From Catenovulum maritimum (GTDB taxonomy: Bacteria; Pseudomonadota; Gammaproteobacteria; Enterobacterales; Alteromonadaceae), in contig NZ_KQ130483.1 of the NCBI RefSeq assembly GCF_001050375.1, forward strand, positions 160,458-224,457: a DNA stretch of 64,000 bases, given 5' to 3'. Below are positions 30,563-39,361 of this stretch, piece after piece. The number at the start of each line of letters is the position of its first letter. The first letter of the stretch is position 1. Below the pieces are notes generated by a model, which saw nothing but the letters and a program-made list of their open reading frames with translations, was not told the origin of the DNA and ran no database searches. A program made the translations under genes and the position numbers.

Positions 30563-31765
30563 CTAACAAAGTACCATTCTATCCTGCTTAAAACACATCC
30601 AATGATTTTGAACAATATCTTGAATATCACCATGATACCGATACCAGTTCTGCGTGAAATTACACAGAAAATCATCAATCCAAGTGTCGCTCGTTTCTAA
30701 TTTCTTATTTTTAAATCTTTCAACTAATCGATGAATTGTATCAATAAACTCTAAAGCTGACTTCACTTCACCTGTCGGCTGATTTATAGTGTGACGCAAA
30801 AAGAAGTGGCTTATCTCTAATGTTTTAATCGCCATATATTGATTATAAGTAATGGATTGATCGCCAAGTATCTGTGGCGTCAAAAGATTTAAATATAACT
30901 CCCTTTCAGAAGTATCAACAATAGAGAGATTTGCTGCATCTAACAGCAATTCGATAGCACAATCTACGAGACCATGTAATTCAAATATGGCTATCGCTTT
31001 TAATAATCTAGTTTTATGCCACTTAGTTGGCTCAGATTTAATCTGCCTAGCAACATCTTTTATAAATAGTGACTGACCCCAGACTAGCTGACCAGTACCT
31101 TGATTGTGAGTGTGTAAAGATTCCGGCAAAACTTTTTTTGGATACTTATGTAACTCCATGTCATATAACTCAAACCCTAAGTCTTTCATTAAAGTAATTG
31201 TTTTGCCTAAATCAGCTTGCCTCTCATGCACTGATGCTATCCATGTTTCAACATTACATGCAATGATTTCATCCCTTAAAATGCGAAGCGCCCCACTAAT
31301 AACTTCAAACTCACCGCCTTCAACATCAATCTTAATATAATCCATTTGCTTAGATTGCTTGGATTTCCATTCATCAAGAGTTATCGTTTGTACACTAAAT
31401 TCACTTACGGGTTCAAGTGTACCTTTGAACTGATAACGATAAATCTGTTCCAGATCAGCTTTTAACAACCCCGATGAAGCAATGTTTCTGGCTATTGTTA
31501 AACTTTTAATTCCTTTCGAACTCCATATAGCACAGGGATAACATTTTCGATTAGAAGATTTTAAAGCTTGATTGATTTGTTTACATTCTTCTTTATCTGG
31601 TTCAAAACCGGAAATAGCGCAATTATCTCCAAACTTTTCCCAATGAGTTTCAAAGCCCGACCTAGCACCAATATCAATAACTTGAATAGGAGTATTAATT
31701 AATAAGTTATTATCTATCAGATATTGGCAAAAAGCAGGGATAGTTTCTATCGTTTCAATAGACAT
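30563..31765 (-). CDS. FkbM family methyltransferase with helical C-terminal extension
   Basis: A 400-residue SAM-dependent methyltransferase. IQVIDIGARSGFETHW is the SAM loop, ISGFEPDKEECKQI the acidic strand, and DYIKIDVEGGEFEVISGALR the FkbM motif. The region after about 230 is helical (LLKAIAIFELHGLVDCAIEL) and resembles the tail of the shorter paralogue at 27941. Probably methylates a glycan hydroxyl. Six bases separate it from the sugar O-methyltransferase gene upstream. Confidence 0.82.
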   Translation of the reverse strand: MSIETIETIPAFCQYLIDNNLLINTPIQVIDIGARSGFETHWEKFGDNCAISGFEPDKEECKQINQALKSSNRKCYPCAIWSSKGIKSLTIARNIASSGLLKADLEQIYRYQFKGTLEPVSEFSVQTITLDEWKSKQSKQMDYIKIDVEGGEFEVISGALRILRDEIIACNVETWIASVHERQADLGKTITLMKDLGFELYDMELHKYPKKVLPESLHTHNQGTGQLVWGQSLFIKDVARQIKSEPTKWHKTRLLKAIAIFELHGLVDCAIELLLDAANLSIVDTSERELYLNLLTPQILGDQSITYNQYMAIKTLEISHFFLRHTINQPTGEVKSALEFIDTIHRLVERFKNKKLETSDTWIDDFLCNFTQNWYRYHGDIQDIVQNHWMCFKQDRMVLC

Positions 31766-31771
31766 TATAAC

Positions 31772-32845
31772 TTAACCAATTATCCCATAAGGCGTATGCA
31801 ATGGAACTTGTTTAAATACCGTATTTTGTTGGCCATTCAAACACATTATAAACGGGAATAAATTCCAAACTGTTTTCAACTCCTGCGGATCATTTGAACA
31901 TTCAATGGATGAATATTGTTCTGGCCTAGGGTGCATAACAAAACATTTTTCATATAAATGATGGAGCTTACTTGTCAGTTCAGTATTCATCCAGTGCTTT
32001 GAAAAGTTTTCAGAATAAAATACACCATTTAAATTTCGTTGAATTAAATCTAGATAAAAAGCAACTTGCTGCTGAGACATCTCTTGAAAAGATAATAAAT
32101 TGACATATAAATCTACTGATTCAAGTACCTTTAATATCTCACTCATATAATTAGGAATAAAAATATAATCATAGTTTTTATAACTACGTTTAAATTCATC
32201 TAGATCAAATGACTCAGCGTCATAAATCCATAGTTTTTTATCTGGATTGTTGATCCTAATAAAATTAATGCTCCAGAATAAAATTTCAGGTAGATCGACA
32301 ATTATATATGTTCCTTTGTTTAAAATGGCTGAAGCTATTTGATGTGCAACACCCCCATACCCTGCTCCAATTTCAACTGTAACAGGGTGAGATATTTCGT
32401 TCTCTAGGTGTTCAAAAACATTTGAGTTATATAAATTTGTAATACATCTCTGATACCTCAAGACATCATTTGAAATTAATTTATTGTTATATCTAACACC
32501 AAGATTATTTATCGCCGACTTATTACAAGGTTCTTCGATTGCATATTTTTCGGGCAGACCATTGGTAAGCTCTTCATAACGCTGGATGAGAGGAAGTTCA
32601 TTTTTAAGCCGTTCTGAATTCCATTGTCTGTATGGTTGATGCGCATGCTGGAACCAGGCGACACCAGTGATAAAACCAGTATGCATCCTAATATAATCCA
32701 AACTTTCCTCAGACAAATCAAAAACGAAATTAAGATGTTTTATTGCATCTAACCAAACTTCAGAAGGGTAAAAAAGCGTATCAACAAACTTAAGTTCACG
32801 CTCTGCTATCATTATTTTTATTAGCTTATGTATTTCCAAAAACAT
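31772..32845 (-). CDS. Putative sugar O-methyltransferase
   Basis: A 357-residue protein of the putative sugar O-methyltransferase type found in surface-glycan clusters. The SAM-site text is VTVEIGAGYGGVAHQIASA, with YIIVDLPEILFWSINFIR after it and MSEILKVLESVDLYVN later; the N-terminal 100 residues are a helical family-specific part. ATG at 32845 is preferred for its AGGAAAG site; an ATG at 32875, overlapping the previous gene by four bases, is the alternative. Target sugar unknown. Confidence 0.75.
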   Translation of the reverse strand: MFLEIHKLIKIMIAERELKFVDTLFYPSEVWLDAIKHLNFVFDLSEESLDYIRMHTGFITGVAWFQHAHQPYRQWNSERLKNELPLIQRYEELTNGLPEKYAIEEPCNKSAINNLGVRYNNKLISNDVLRYQRCITNLYNSNVFEHLENEISHPVTVEIGAGYGGVAHQIASAILNKGTYIIVDLPEILFWSINFIRINNPDKKLWIYDAESFDLDEFKRSYKNYDYIFIPNYMSEILKVLESVDLYVNLLSFQEMSQQQVAFYLDLIQRNLNGVFYSENFSKHWMNTELTSKLHHLYEKCFVMHPRPEQYSSIECSNDPQELKTVWNLFPFIMCLNGQQNTVFKQVPLHTPYGIIG

Positions 32846-32871
32846 ACTCTTTCCTGTCCCATCACCGGATA

Positions 32872-33822
32872 TCATTTAAAAACTGATTGCCAAACTACCA
32901 ATGAATAAGCCTCGTGGTATACACCACCAAAACCTAAACGCTTATTTTCTAATATTCTAATTTCACCGGTGGATTCTTTTTGTTGTAGATAAGTTAGCCA
33001 AGGACCTAAATAATTACGTTTGGTATGATACTCTTGTGCTAATTGGTCAAAATCATTGTCGCTAGTGTAGTTTTCAATGACTGGCTCTAAATGCACACAT
33101 AACTTAGGAGTACTTTTAATTAAAGCATCGGTTAAATCTCTATAATTATCACCTAATTGCTCCAATGCATGTACGCTAATAACTGCACTATCATATGTTA
33201 TCTGCAACTCATCAAATCCTTGTAGCGTTAACATATTTAAATTAACCCCTATGATATTGGCAGCTGTTTTGTGGGCTATTGCATTCACTATCTTTTGAGA
33301 CGCACTTGCCCAATCAGCGCCAACGAGCTCAGCATTAGGAAACAATTGGTTTAATAACAACAAACTATTACCGGTTCCGCAGCCAAGTTCAACAATCCTA
33401 TTTTGTCCTTTTAAATAACGTGAAAATATATATTCACGTATCCATAAATCCAATTGGGCTTCAAAGCCCTCGGTTAAAGGCTTGATAAACTGACCGTCTA
33501 AGCGAAGGTAATCATACTTGCCAAAATATTGCGGGTTTAGCTGTTGCTTATTAACTCCATGCTGAGTTACATTCTGGTACACCTCGCCCCAACCTTTTTC
33601 CCAAACTGTATTATCGTTTGAGCCAGAGACTCGCATCTTTCCCTCAGATAAATCTTGCTTAATGGCGTCAATCATATCAGCAGATTCTTTCGCACTTGGA
33701 ATTTCATAATTCAAGGCTGGATATGTTTTTGAGATTGGACTTGTATTTTCATTTTCAAGCTTATCTACAATCCAAGTATCAAAATTCAATTGGCAGACTT
33801 TGCTACTAGCAACCGAGCTCAT
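32872..33822 (-). CDS. SAM-dependent methyltransferase (class I)
   Basis: A 316-residue enzyme with the SAM loop RIVELGCGTGNSLLLLNQ at about 142-159, followed by AELVGADWASASQKIV and SAVISVHALEQLGDNYRDL. The N-terminal 130 residues (TVWEKGWGEVYQNV, FGKYDYLRLDGQ) recall a helper domain of sugar C- or N-methyltransferases. It overlaps the E1-beta-like gene by one base (TAATG). Coupling to the TPP enzymes hints that it acts on their product, which is a guess. Confidence 0.78.
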   Translation of the reverse strand: MSSVASSKVCQLNFDTWIVDKLENENTSPISKTYPALNYEIPSAKESADMIDAIKQDLSEGKMRVSGSNDNTVWEKGWGEVYQNVTQHGVNKQQLNPQYFGKYDYLRLDGQFIKPLTEGFEAQLDLWIREYIFSRYLKGQNRIVELGCGTGNSLLLLNQLFPNAELVGADWASASQKIVNAIAHKTAANIIGVNLNMLTLQGFDELQITYDSAVISVHALEQLGDNYRDLTDALIKSTPKLCVHLEPVIENYTSDNDFDQLAQEYHTKRNYLGPWLTYLQQKESTGEIRILENKRLGFGGVYHEAYSLVVWQSVFK

Positions 33823-34877
33823 TAAAACGGTCCTTTAAATTTTTTGTAAACATCAGCCATAGATTTTTCGTCTGGAATCGGAATATTTTTACCTGAGCCA
33901 GATAAGTTAATAATTTTTGAAATTAAACTTTCTAGATTTGGATAATAGAGATCTTCAAGCGACTTTGCCGTTGGGCAAGGTGTTGGCACCATACCAACAT
34001 TAACAACCGGTGCGGTTAAATACTGGGGAGCATTTTCACAAATAATTCGACTAATCTCAGCAGCAACACCAAATGATACCCAACTGGTATCCGCCACTAA
34101 CAACTTACCTGTTTTTTTGACACTCTCTATGATGAGTGAGTGTTCAATATCTGTAGTACTATGTAAATCGATGATTTCACAATCTATACCATATTCAGCT
34201 AGGTACTTTGCTGCACGAACGGCTTCCAGAACCATTATAGATGTTGCAACTATGGTTACGTCTTTACCTTCTCGTACAATATATGAAGCCAGCGCATCTT
34301 TGCCGGTTCTAATTTGATCTCTATCGACGTCGAAATTTAAGTCGTACATCAAACGATGTTCCAGTGAAATCACGGGACCAGAATATTCGTTCAGTAAGTA
34401 CTGATAACTTTCAATTATGGACTGTGAATTAGAAGGCATTATGACTTTGAGGCCAGGGAAATGAGAAAATAAAGCTTGTGGACTTTGTGAATGTTGCGCG
34501 CCCTGTCCCCAGCTTCTACCAATAACGGCACGAATAAAAATAGGCACGTCATAATGTCCACCAAACATATATTTATATTTAGCGGCCATATTTAAAATTT
34601 GATTTAAGGCTAAAAACACGAAGTCGGCTCGGATATGTATATGTATTGGCTTAATCCCATTGAGCGCAGCCCCTACACATATACCTGTCATGCCCTCTTC
34701 ACATAAAGGCGTATCTTGTACTCTGTGCTTACCATACTTTTCAGCTAAACCTATTGTAGTACCAAATATACCTTTGTAATCATCCGCGCCTTGGCCAAAT
34801 ATAATCGTATTATCGTTGTTTGCTAAAGCACTTTCCATAGACTCTCTAAGTGCTTCTCTGTATGAAATTATTTCCAT
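33822..34877 (-). CDS. Transketolase-like / PDH E1 beta-type subunit
   Basis: A 351-residue protein with the E1-beta layout: SYREALRESMESALANND, GQGADDYKGIFG and the TPP-aminopyrimidine Glu in DTPLCEEGMTGICVGAAL. FGGHYDVPIFIRAVIGRSWGQ, QSPQALFSHFPGLKVIMPS and the C-terminal transketolase domain (KLLVADTSWVSFGVAAEI) follow. It pairs with the alpha-like gene 9 bases upstream. No lipoyl E2 or E3 gene is near, so a normal pyruvate or acetoin dehydrogenase complex is unlikely. A two-carbon transfer or decarboxylation on a sugar or keto-acid is more plausible in this setting. Confidence 0.85.
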   Translation of the reverse strand: MEIISYREALRESMESALANNDNTIIFGQGADDYKGIFGTTIGLAEKYGKHRVQDTPLCEEGMTGICVGAALNGIKPIHIHIRADFVFLALNQILNMAAKYKYMFGGHYDVPIFIRAVIGRSWGQGAQHSQSPQALFSHFPGLKVIMPSNSQSIIESYQYLLNEYSGPVISLEHRLMYDLNFDVDRDQIRTGKDALASYIVREGKDVTIVATSIMVLEAVRAAKYLAEYGIDCEIIDLHSTTDIEHSLIIESVKKTGKLLVADTSWVSFGVAAEISRIICENAPQYLTAPVVNVGMVPTPCPTAKSLEDLYYPNLESLISKIINLSGSGKNIPIPDEKSMADVYKKFKGPF

Positions 34878-34886
34878 CTTAACTAC

Positions 34887-35816
34887 CTAAATAACATGTT
34901 GGTAAAGCTCTTCCAAGCCTGGGAAAGGACTATTTTCGGCAAATTCTATACTTGCTAAAATTTCTTGCATTATTGCTGGTGACAATCGCTCAACCATTTG
35001 GGTGTCTGTGCATATTGGATCTAACGATTTCCAATGATTAACAGCATCCTCTGTTCGATAACCACCACAAAAATCTTCACCTGGGCCGACATGCTCTTTA
35101 TATCTACAAGTCATAATTTCAACAAAATAAGGTTTGCCTGTCGTTCTAACTGTATCTGCAATTTTGCTAAACTCTTTATCAATTTCGATAAAATCATAGC
35201 CTTTTTCAATTTTTTGGGTCGCGATTCCATAGCTTTGGGCATGCTCCAAGATGCTATAACTTTGCCGATCTTTTAATTCAGAGTGAACTGCATATTCATT
35301 GTTTTCACATACAAAAATAACAGGCAACTGGTGAAGCGCAGCGTAATTTAACGTTTCGTGATAAACGCCTTCTTCAGTCGCTCCATCTCCAAATATAACC
35401 ACGTTTAACTGATTTTTATTTAATAATTTAGCAGCTAATGCAGCACCTGCTGCATTAGATATACTACTAGCCACAACTGCTGAGGTTCCCATAAACCCTA
35501 CTTCGGGTGCAGCCAAGTGCATAGAACCACCTTTACCGTGGCAACAACCATCAACCCGACCATAAAGCTCAGCCATCATTGCATTTAAGTCGCCACCTTT
35601 CGCTAAATAGAATGCATGCGAACGATATGTGGCAAATAAGTTATCTTTATCTGTTAAAGCATTACATATACCTACCGCGACCGCTTCCTGACCTATAGAT
35701 AAATGAACAGGACTTTGAATTTTATCTGTTGGATATCTATGTATTATCTCTTCTTCGACTAGCCTTATTTTTAAAGCTTGCTCAAACAGTTTCGTATATA
35801 AATTTGGACTCGTCAT
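34887..35816 (-). CDS. TPP-dependent dehydrogenase E1 alpha-like subunit
   Basis: A 309-residue E1-alpha type protein. The TPP/Mg motif is complete: VIFGDGATEEGVYHETLNYA, then PVIFVCENNEYAVHS. PVHLSIGQEAVAVGICNAL, YRSHAFYLAKGGDLNAMM and CHGKGGSMHLAAPEVGFMG are standard. The phosphorylation-loop region of PDH is present as RTEDAVNHWKSLDP. It forms a heteromeric pair with the downstream beta-like gene. Family certain, substrate unknown. Confidence 0.88.
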   Translation of the reverse strand: MTSPNLYTKLFEQALKIRLVEEEIIHRYPTDKIQSPVHLSIGQEAVAVGICNALTDKDNLFATYRSHAFYLAKGGDLNAMMAELYGRVDGCCHGKGGSMHLAAPEVGFMGTSAVVASSISNAAGAALAAKLLNKNQLNVVIFGDGATEEGVYHETLNYAALHQLPVIFVCENNEYAVHSELKDRQSYSILEHAQSYGIATQKIEKGYDFIEIDKEFSKIADTVRTTGKPYFVEIMTCRYKEHVGPGEDFCGGYRTEDAVNHWKSLDPICTDTQMVERLSPAIMQEILASIEFAENSPFPGLEELYQHVI

Positions 35817-35823
35817 AAAAGAC

Positions 35824-36381
35824 TCACATATTCAATAAATTATTTTGTTTAGACAGTAAATAACGACTCAACACCGTTACAGGTAATGCAAGGTATATTT
35901 CTGAACTCAAAATCATTTCGGATATTTCAGAAAGTGAAAATAAAGCAACTTCTGCTATTTCATGATCATGCGCTTTTCTCATGCTAAATTCATCACAAGA
36001 TATATCAACAAAGTAAATATATGGCGCACAAGGAAACCGATTTGGACAGAGAATTAAGCTTTCAACCTCTCTGAAACGAGATAACTCAATATCAATCCCG
36101 GTTTCTTCTTTTAATTCTCTTTGCACTGTTACTAGTGGAGTCTCGTTCCACTCAGCTCCACCAGCTGGTAATTCCCATGTTATATCATTAATAACTGGGC
36201 GTTTTACTTTGACTAGCAAGATGTCTTTTTTATCAACAATCGCAAGCACAGCGACTTGCTTCGTTGCAGGTTCTAGAGTGTAAAAGCTAGACCTATCATT
36301 CAGCGTAATCCATTCGTTTGAATATATTTGCTTTGTCAGTTTTAATTTTCTATTTTCTTTTTCAAACTCACTTGCTTTCAT
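35824..36381 (-). CDS. Nudix hydrolase
   Basis: A 185-residue protein with a perfect Nudix box: G in GGAEWNE, then TPLVTVQ and RELKEETGI, at about 76-98. The rest (KQVAVLAIVDKKDILLVKV and CPNRFPCAPYIYFVDISCDE) matches ADP-ribose/NDP-sugar pyrophosphatases. In a nucleotide-sugar cluster it may recycle or proofread activated sugars. It sits 8 bases after the dehydratase gene. Confidence 0.88.
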   Translation of the reverse strand: MKASEFEKENRKLKLTKQIYSNEWITLNDRSSFYTLEPATKQVAVLAIVDKKDILLVKVKRPVINDITWELPAGGAEWNETPLVTVQRELKEETGIDIELSRFREVESLILCPNRFPCAPYIYFVDISCDEFSMRKAHDHEIAEVALFSLSEISEMILSSEIYLALPVTVLSRYLLSKQNNLLNM

Positions 36382-36389
36382 TAGATCAC

Positions 36390-37403
36390 TTATCTTTGTA
36401 AAAAATTTCTTTTCTTACTAATTTGATCTCTCCAATAGTTCAGTAGATCAAGCATTGTTTTTTCAAATGAGATTTCTGGTTTCCATCCCGTATGCTGTTG
36501 AAATTTTGTGGTATTTGGTAATTGTAAGTCTGCGTCTAAAGGGCGAACTCTAATTTGTTCTTGTTCAACTTTAATATCTTTTACGCGCGATAAACTAATT
36601 AGATGCATAAGCATGTCTTCTACAGAGCAGGAATAACTCCCACCAATATTGTAGTATTCACCAGCTATTGGGTTTTTAGTGACAAGTAAAAAGTAAGCTC
36701 TCACCGCATCCCTTACATCTGACCAAGTTCTTAAGGATTGTAAATTACCCGTTTTAACAATCGGCGGTAACATGCCCGCTTCAATCATTGCTATTTGTTT
36801 AGCAAAACTAGATTCAGCAAAAACATCTCCTCTTCGAGGTCCAGTATGGGTAAACATACGTGTTGTAATACACTTTTGATTATATGCTTCTGCATGAAAT
36901 CGACCAATTAGATCGGTTCCAATTTTAGAAATGGAATAAGGAGATGCAGGATGAAATGAACACTCTTCATCAATAGGTAGCTTTTCTTTAGGCACCCTGC
37001 CAAAAACTTCAGACGAAGAACAGACATGGATAACAGGATCGTATTCGGAAAGCCTTAAGGCTTCTAGTAGCCTTTCTGTACCCAAAATGTTTGTATCGAG
37101 TGTATGAATAGGAGAAGTAAAACTAGTAGATGGGTAACTTTGAGCAGCTAAATGAAACACATAATCAGGTTTAGCGGCTTCAATAGCATGAACTAGTGAA
37201 ATATAGTCTGTTAGATCACCATCGATAAAATAAATTCTTTCTTTTCTATTTACATAATCTAATAGGTGCTCAACATTGTCTAATGGACTTCTCCACCGAC
37301 ACATACCATAAATTTCCCAATCAGTATTCTCTAATAAATAATCTACCAAGTGAGAACCGACCATACCAGTTACACCTGTAATCAAAGCACGCTTTTTTTC
37401 CAT
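36390..37403 (-). CDS. GDP-mannose/GDP-heptose 4,6-dehydratase-like SDR
   Basis: A 337-residue extended SDR close to the GMD/RMD group. RALITGVTGMVGSHLVDYL binds NAD(P), HVCSSSEVFGRVPKE carries Ser and Glu, PYSISKIGTDLIGRF carries Tyr and Lys, and TRMFTHTGPRRGDVF is typical of GDP-sugar dehydratases; GDLTDYISLVHAI is also seen. With HddA- and HddC-like enzymes nearby, GDP-D-glycero-D-manno-heptose is a reasonable substrate, giving the 4-keto-6-deoxy intermediate; GDP-mannose is the alternative. Confidence 0.82.
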   Translation of the reverse strand: MEKKRALITGVTGMVGSHLVDYLLENTDWEIYGMCRWRSPLDNVEHLLDYVNRKERIYFIDGDLTDYISLVHAIEAAKPDYVFHLAAQSYPSTSFTSPIHTLDTNILGTERLLEALRLSEYDPVIHVCSSSEVFGRVPKEKLPIDEECSFHPASPYSISKIGTDLIGRFHAEAYNQKCITTRMFTHTGPRRGDVFAESSFAKQIAMIEAGMLPPIVKTGNLQSLRTWSDVRDAVRAYFLLVTKNPIAGEYYNIGGSYSCSVEDMLMHLISLSRVKDIKVEQEQIRVRPLDADLQLPNTTKFQQHTGWKPEISFEKTMLDLLNYWRDQISKKRNFLQR

Positions 37404-37412
37404 AATAATCTT

Positions 37413-38099
37413 CTACTTAAATATTGTTTTTGCTGTCTTATATGACTCTGGCGTGCCTATGTCGATAAAGCTAAAGTTATTGACAAAAGCAGTCATCCTA
37501 TCATTAATAAGTGCTGGAAATAAATCTCTTTCCAAAGAAAACTTAGTCTCTAAAATATTACCAAATACCTTTTTATCAATGACATATATTCCACTATTGA
37601 CGAAACCAGAACCATTATGACCTTTTTCTAAAAAATCTGTAATCATCCCATTTTCATTTATTTCGATTGAGCCAAATGATGTTACATCTGTTTGGTATGA
37701 AGTCGTTATTGTGATTAATGCTTGTTTGGAAAAGTGATGTGAAACTAACTTTGATAAATCAAACTGACAATAAGAGTCACCGTTAAGCGCGATAAAAACG
37801 TCCGATTCAAGATGTTTTAACGCATTCTTTATTGCTCCACCTGTATCGAGTTTTTGCTCCTCTTTGGAGATAATAATTTCAGTTGATTGACTCCATCTAG
37901 ATGCTCTAGTTTCAATATACTCACTTAAATATCCTGTACATAAAATAATTCTTTTTATGCCCTGTGACTGTAAATTTTCGATTAATAGGTCTAAAAAGAA
38001 TTTATCTCCAATTTGAGCCATAGGTTTAGGTCTATCCGAGACAAGGCTTCTCAACCGAGTCCCTAAACCTCCGCATAAAATAACAGCTTCAGTTACCAT
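37413..38099 (-). CDS. hddC: Sugar-1-phosphate nucleotidyltransferase (HddC-like)
   Basis: A 228-residue NTP-transferase. TEAVILCGGLGTRLRSL and DRPKPMAQIGDKFFLDL are the nucleotide and catalytic motifs, LDTGGAIKNAL and VFIALNGDSYCQFD the sugar-phosphate and metal sites, and FIDIGTPESYKTA the usual closing motif. Size and details fit D-glycero-D-manno-heptose 1-phosphate guanylyltransferase, the step after HddA; a mannose-1-phosphate enzyme is possible. ATG at 38099 (5 bases after the previous stop) is preferred over GTG at 38120. Confidence 0.8.
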   Translation of the reverse strand: MVTEAVILCGGLGTRLRSLVSDRPKPMAQIGDKFFLDLLIENLQSQGIKRIILCTGYLSEYIETRASRWSQSTEIIISKEEQKLDTGGAIKNALKHLESDVFIALNGDSYCQFDLSKLVSHHFSKQALITITTSYQTDVTSFGSIEINENGMITDFLEKGHNGSGFVNSGIYVIDKKVFGNILETKFSLERDLFPALINDRMTAFVNNFSFIDIGTPESYKTAKTIFK

Positions 38100-38104
38100 A
38101 GCCG

Positions 38105-39271
38105 TTATTTTTGCACCCACTGGGATCTACATGGGATCTTTGATTTATCACATCGATTTGAGTACTTCTGTGCGATTTCAATAACTTCTTCTAACAAGCC
38201 GACTTCGAGCTTGGTTGGGTTTAAGCCATCCCTTAAAAAGCAATCGTTACTGGCATGCAAGTCATTCTCAGCGGCTTCATTTCTTGGGTTATCTAAAAAT
38301 TCCAATTGAGCGCCTGTCACTTTTGAAATAAGTTCAGCCAAAGATTTAATTCTGTGTGTCTCAGTCAATTGATTGTAGATTTTAACTCTTTCACCAGTTG
38401 AAGGCGGGTTATTGATCGCAATTTCAATGCAGCGTACCGTATCTTGTATATGAATAAATGCTCGAGTTTGACCACCTGTACCATGAATAGTTAACGGGTA
38501 GCCAACCGCAGCCTGCATTAAAAACCGATTAAGCACAGTGCCATAGTCACCATCATAATCAAATCTATTAATCAAACCCTCATTCATTTTTGTTTGTTTT
38601 GTTTGAGTTCCCCAAACAATTCCTTGATGGAGATCGGTAACTCTTAATTGATCATTTTTATTGTAGTAAAAAAAGAAAAGCTGATCTTGAGTTTTGGTCA
38701 TGTGATAAATGCTACCAGGGTTAGCTGGATATAAAAATTCAACTTCATGCTTCTTATTATCTTCGCCGGTAACTTCAGTTTTGAGGTAGCCTTCAGGAAT
38801 TTTCATCCCTGCTGTGCCATACCCATACACCCCCATGGTACCTAGGTGAACTAAATGTATATCTAACTTAGATTCAACGATTGCGGCACATACATTATTG
38901 GTCGCATTTAGGTTGTTATTTACCGTATATCTTTTATGTTTGGAAGACTTCATTGAATAGGGTGCAGCTCGTTGCTCTGCAAAATGAACAATAGCTTCAG
39001 GTTTAAAACTAACAATTAAATCCAGAAGTGAATCATAATCTTGAGCAAGATCTATATTATGAAAACCTAAAGTTTTTCCTGAAACTTTTTCCCAGCAAGC
39101 TATCCGCTCTTGTATTGTACCAATTGGGGTCAATGAAGAGGCTTCTAACTCTTTATCAATCTCGCGGCGAGATAAATTGTCAACGATAGTGATGTTGTGT
39201 CCACAATCTGATAAATGAAGTGCAGTTGGCCAACCACAAAAACCATCACCACCTAAAATTAATATATTCAT
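38105..39271 (-). CDS. UDP-sulfoquinovose synthase-like enzyme (SQD1/SqdB family)
   Basis: A 388-residue SDR. The start ILILGGDGFCGWPTALHLS, with GGDGFCGWP in place of the usual GGxGFxG, is a recognisable SQD1/SqdB signature; so are HFAEQRAAPYSMKS, HLGTMGVYGYG, NPGSIYHMTKTQDQLFF (Tyr and Lys) and DLHQGIVWGTQT. RFDYDGDYGTVLNRFLMQA and TIHGTGGQTRAFIHIQD complete the match. SQD1 adds sulfite to UDP-glucose to give UDP-sulfoquinovose. No SqdX-type sulfolipid transferase is present, so the sugar may enter a polysaccharide or protein glycan instead. Family strong, product inferred. Confidence 0.85.
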   Translation of the reverse strand: MNILILGGDGFCGWPTALHLSDCGHNITIVDNLSRREIDKELEASSLTPIGTIQERIACWEKVSGKTLGFHNIDLAQDYDSLLDLIVSFKPEAIVHFAEQRAAPYSMKSSKHKRYTVNNNLNATNNVCAAIVESKLDIHLVHLGTMGVYGYGTAGMKIPEGYLKTEVTGEDNKKHEVEFLYPANPGSIYHMTKTQDQLFFFYYNKNDQLRVTDLHQGIVWGTQTKQTKMNEGLINRFDYDGDYGTVLNRFLMQAAVGYPLTIHGTGGQTRAFIHIQDTVRCIEIAINNPPSTGERVKIYNQLTETHRIKSLAELISKVTGAQLEFLDNPRNEAAENDLHASNDCFLRDGLNPTKLEVGLLEEVIEIAQKYSNRCDKSKIPCRSQWVQK

Positions 39272-39280
39272 AACTCACCT

Positions 39281-39312
39281 AAAAATTAAACCGCTTAATT
39301 GTATATCGGTTT
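39281..39312 (-). terminator. Possible weak intrinsic terminator inside the island
   Basis: On the minus strand AAACCG (39312-39307) pairs with CGGTTT (39293-39288), followed by AATTTTT. The 13-base loop and 6-bp stem are weak. It lies in the 90-base gap after the sulfotransferase gene and could lower transcription of downstream genes. Confidence 0.35.
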
Positions 39313-39361
39313 TTAAATTGAAAGCTTTAATTGAAATCAATCTACAAGAAAAAGGCTTGCT

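Noticed and set aside
33822..35816. Pyruvate or acetoin dehydrogenase complex
   Set aside because: Only the E1-like subunits are present; no lipoyl transferase or dihydrolipoamide dehydrogenase gene is in the region.
36390..38099. Plain GDP-mannose to GDP-rhamnose or GDP-fucose pathway
   Set aside because: No mannose-phosphate isomerase or phosphomannomutase is nearby, while an HddA-like kinase is; kept only as an alternative.
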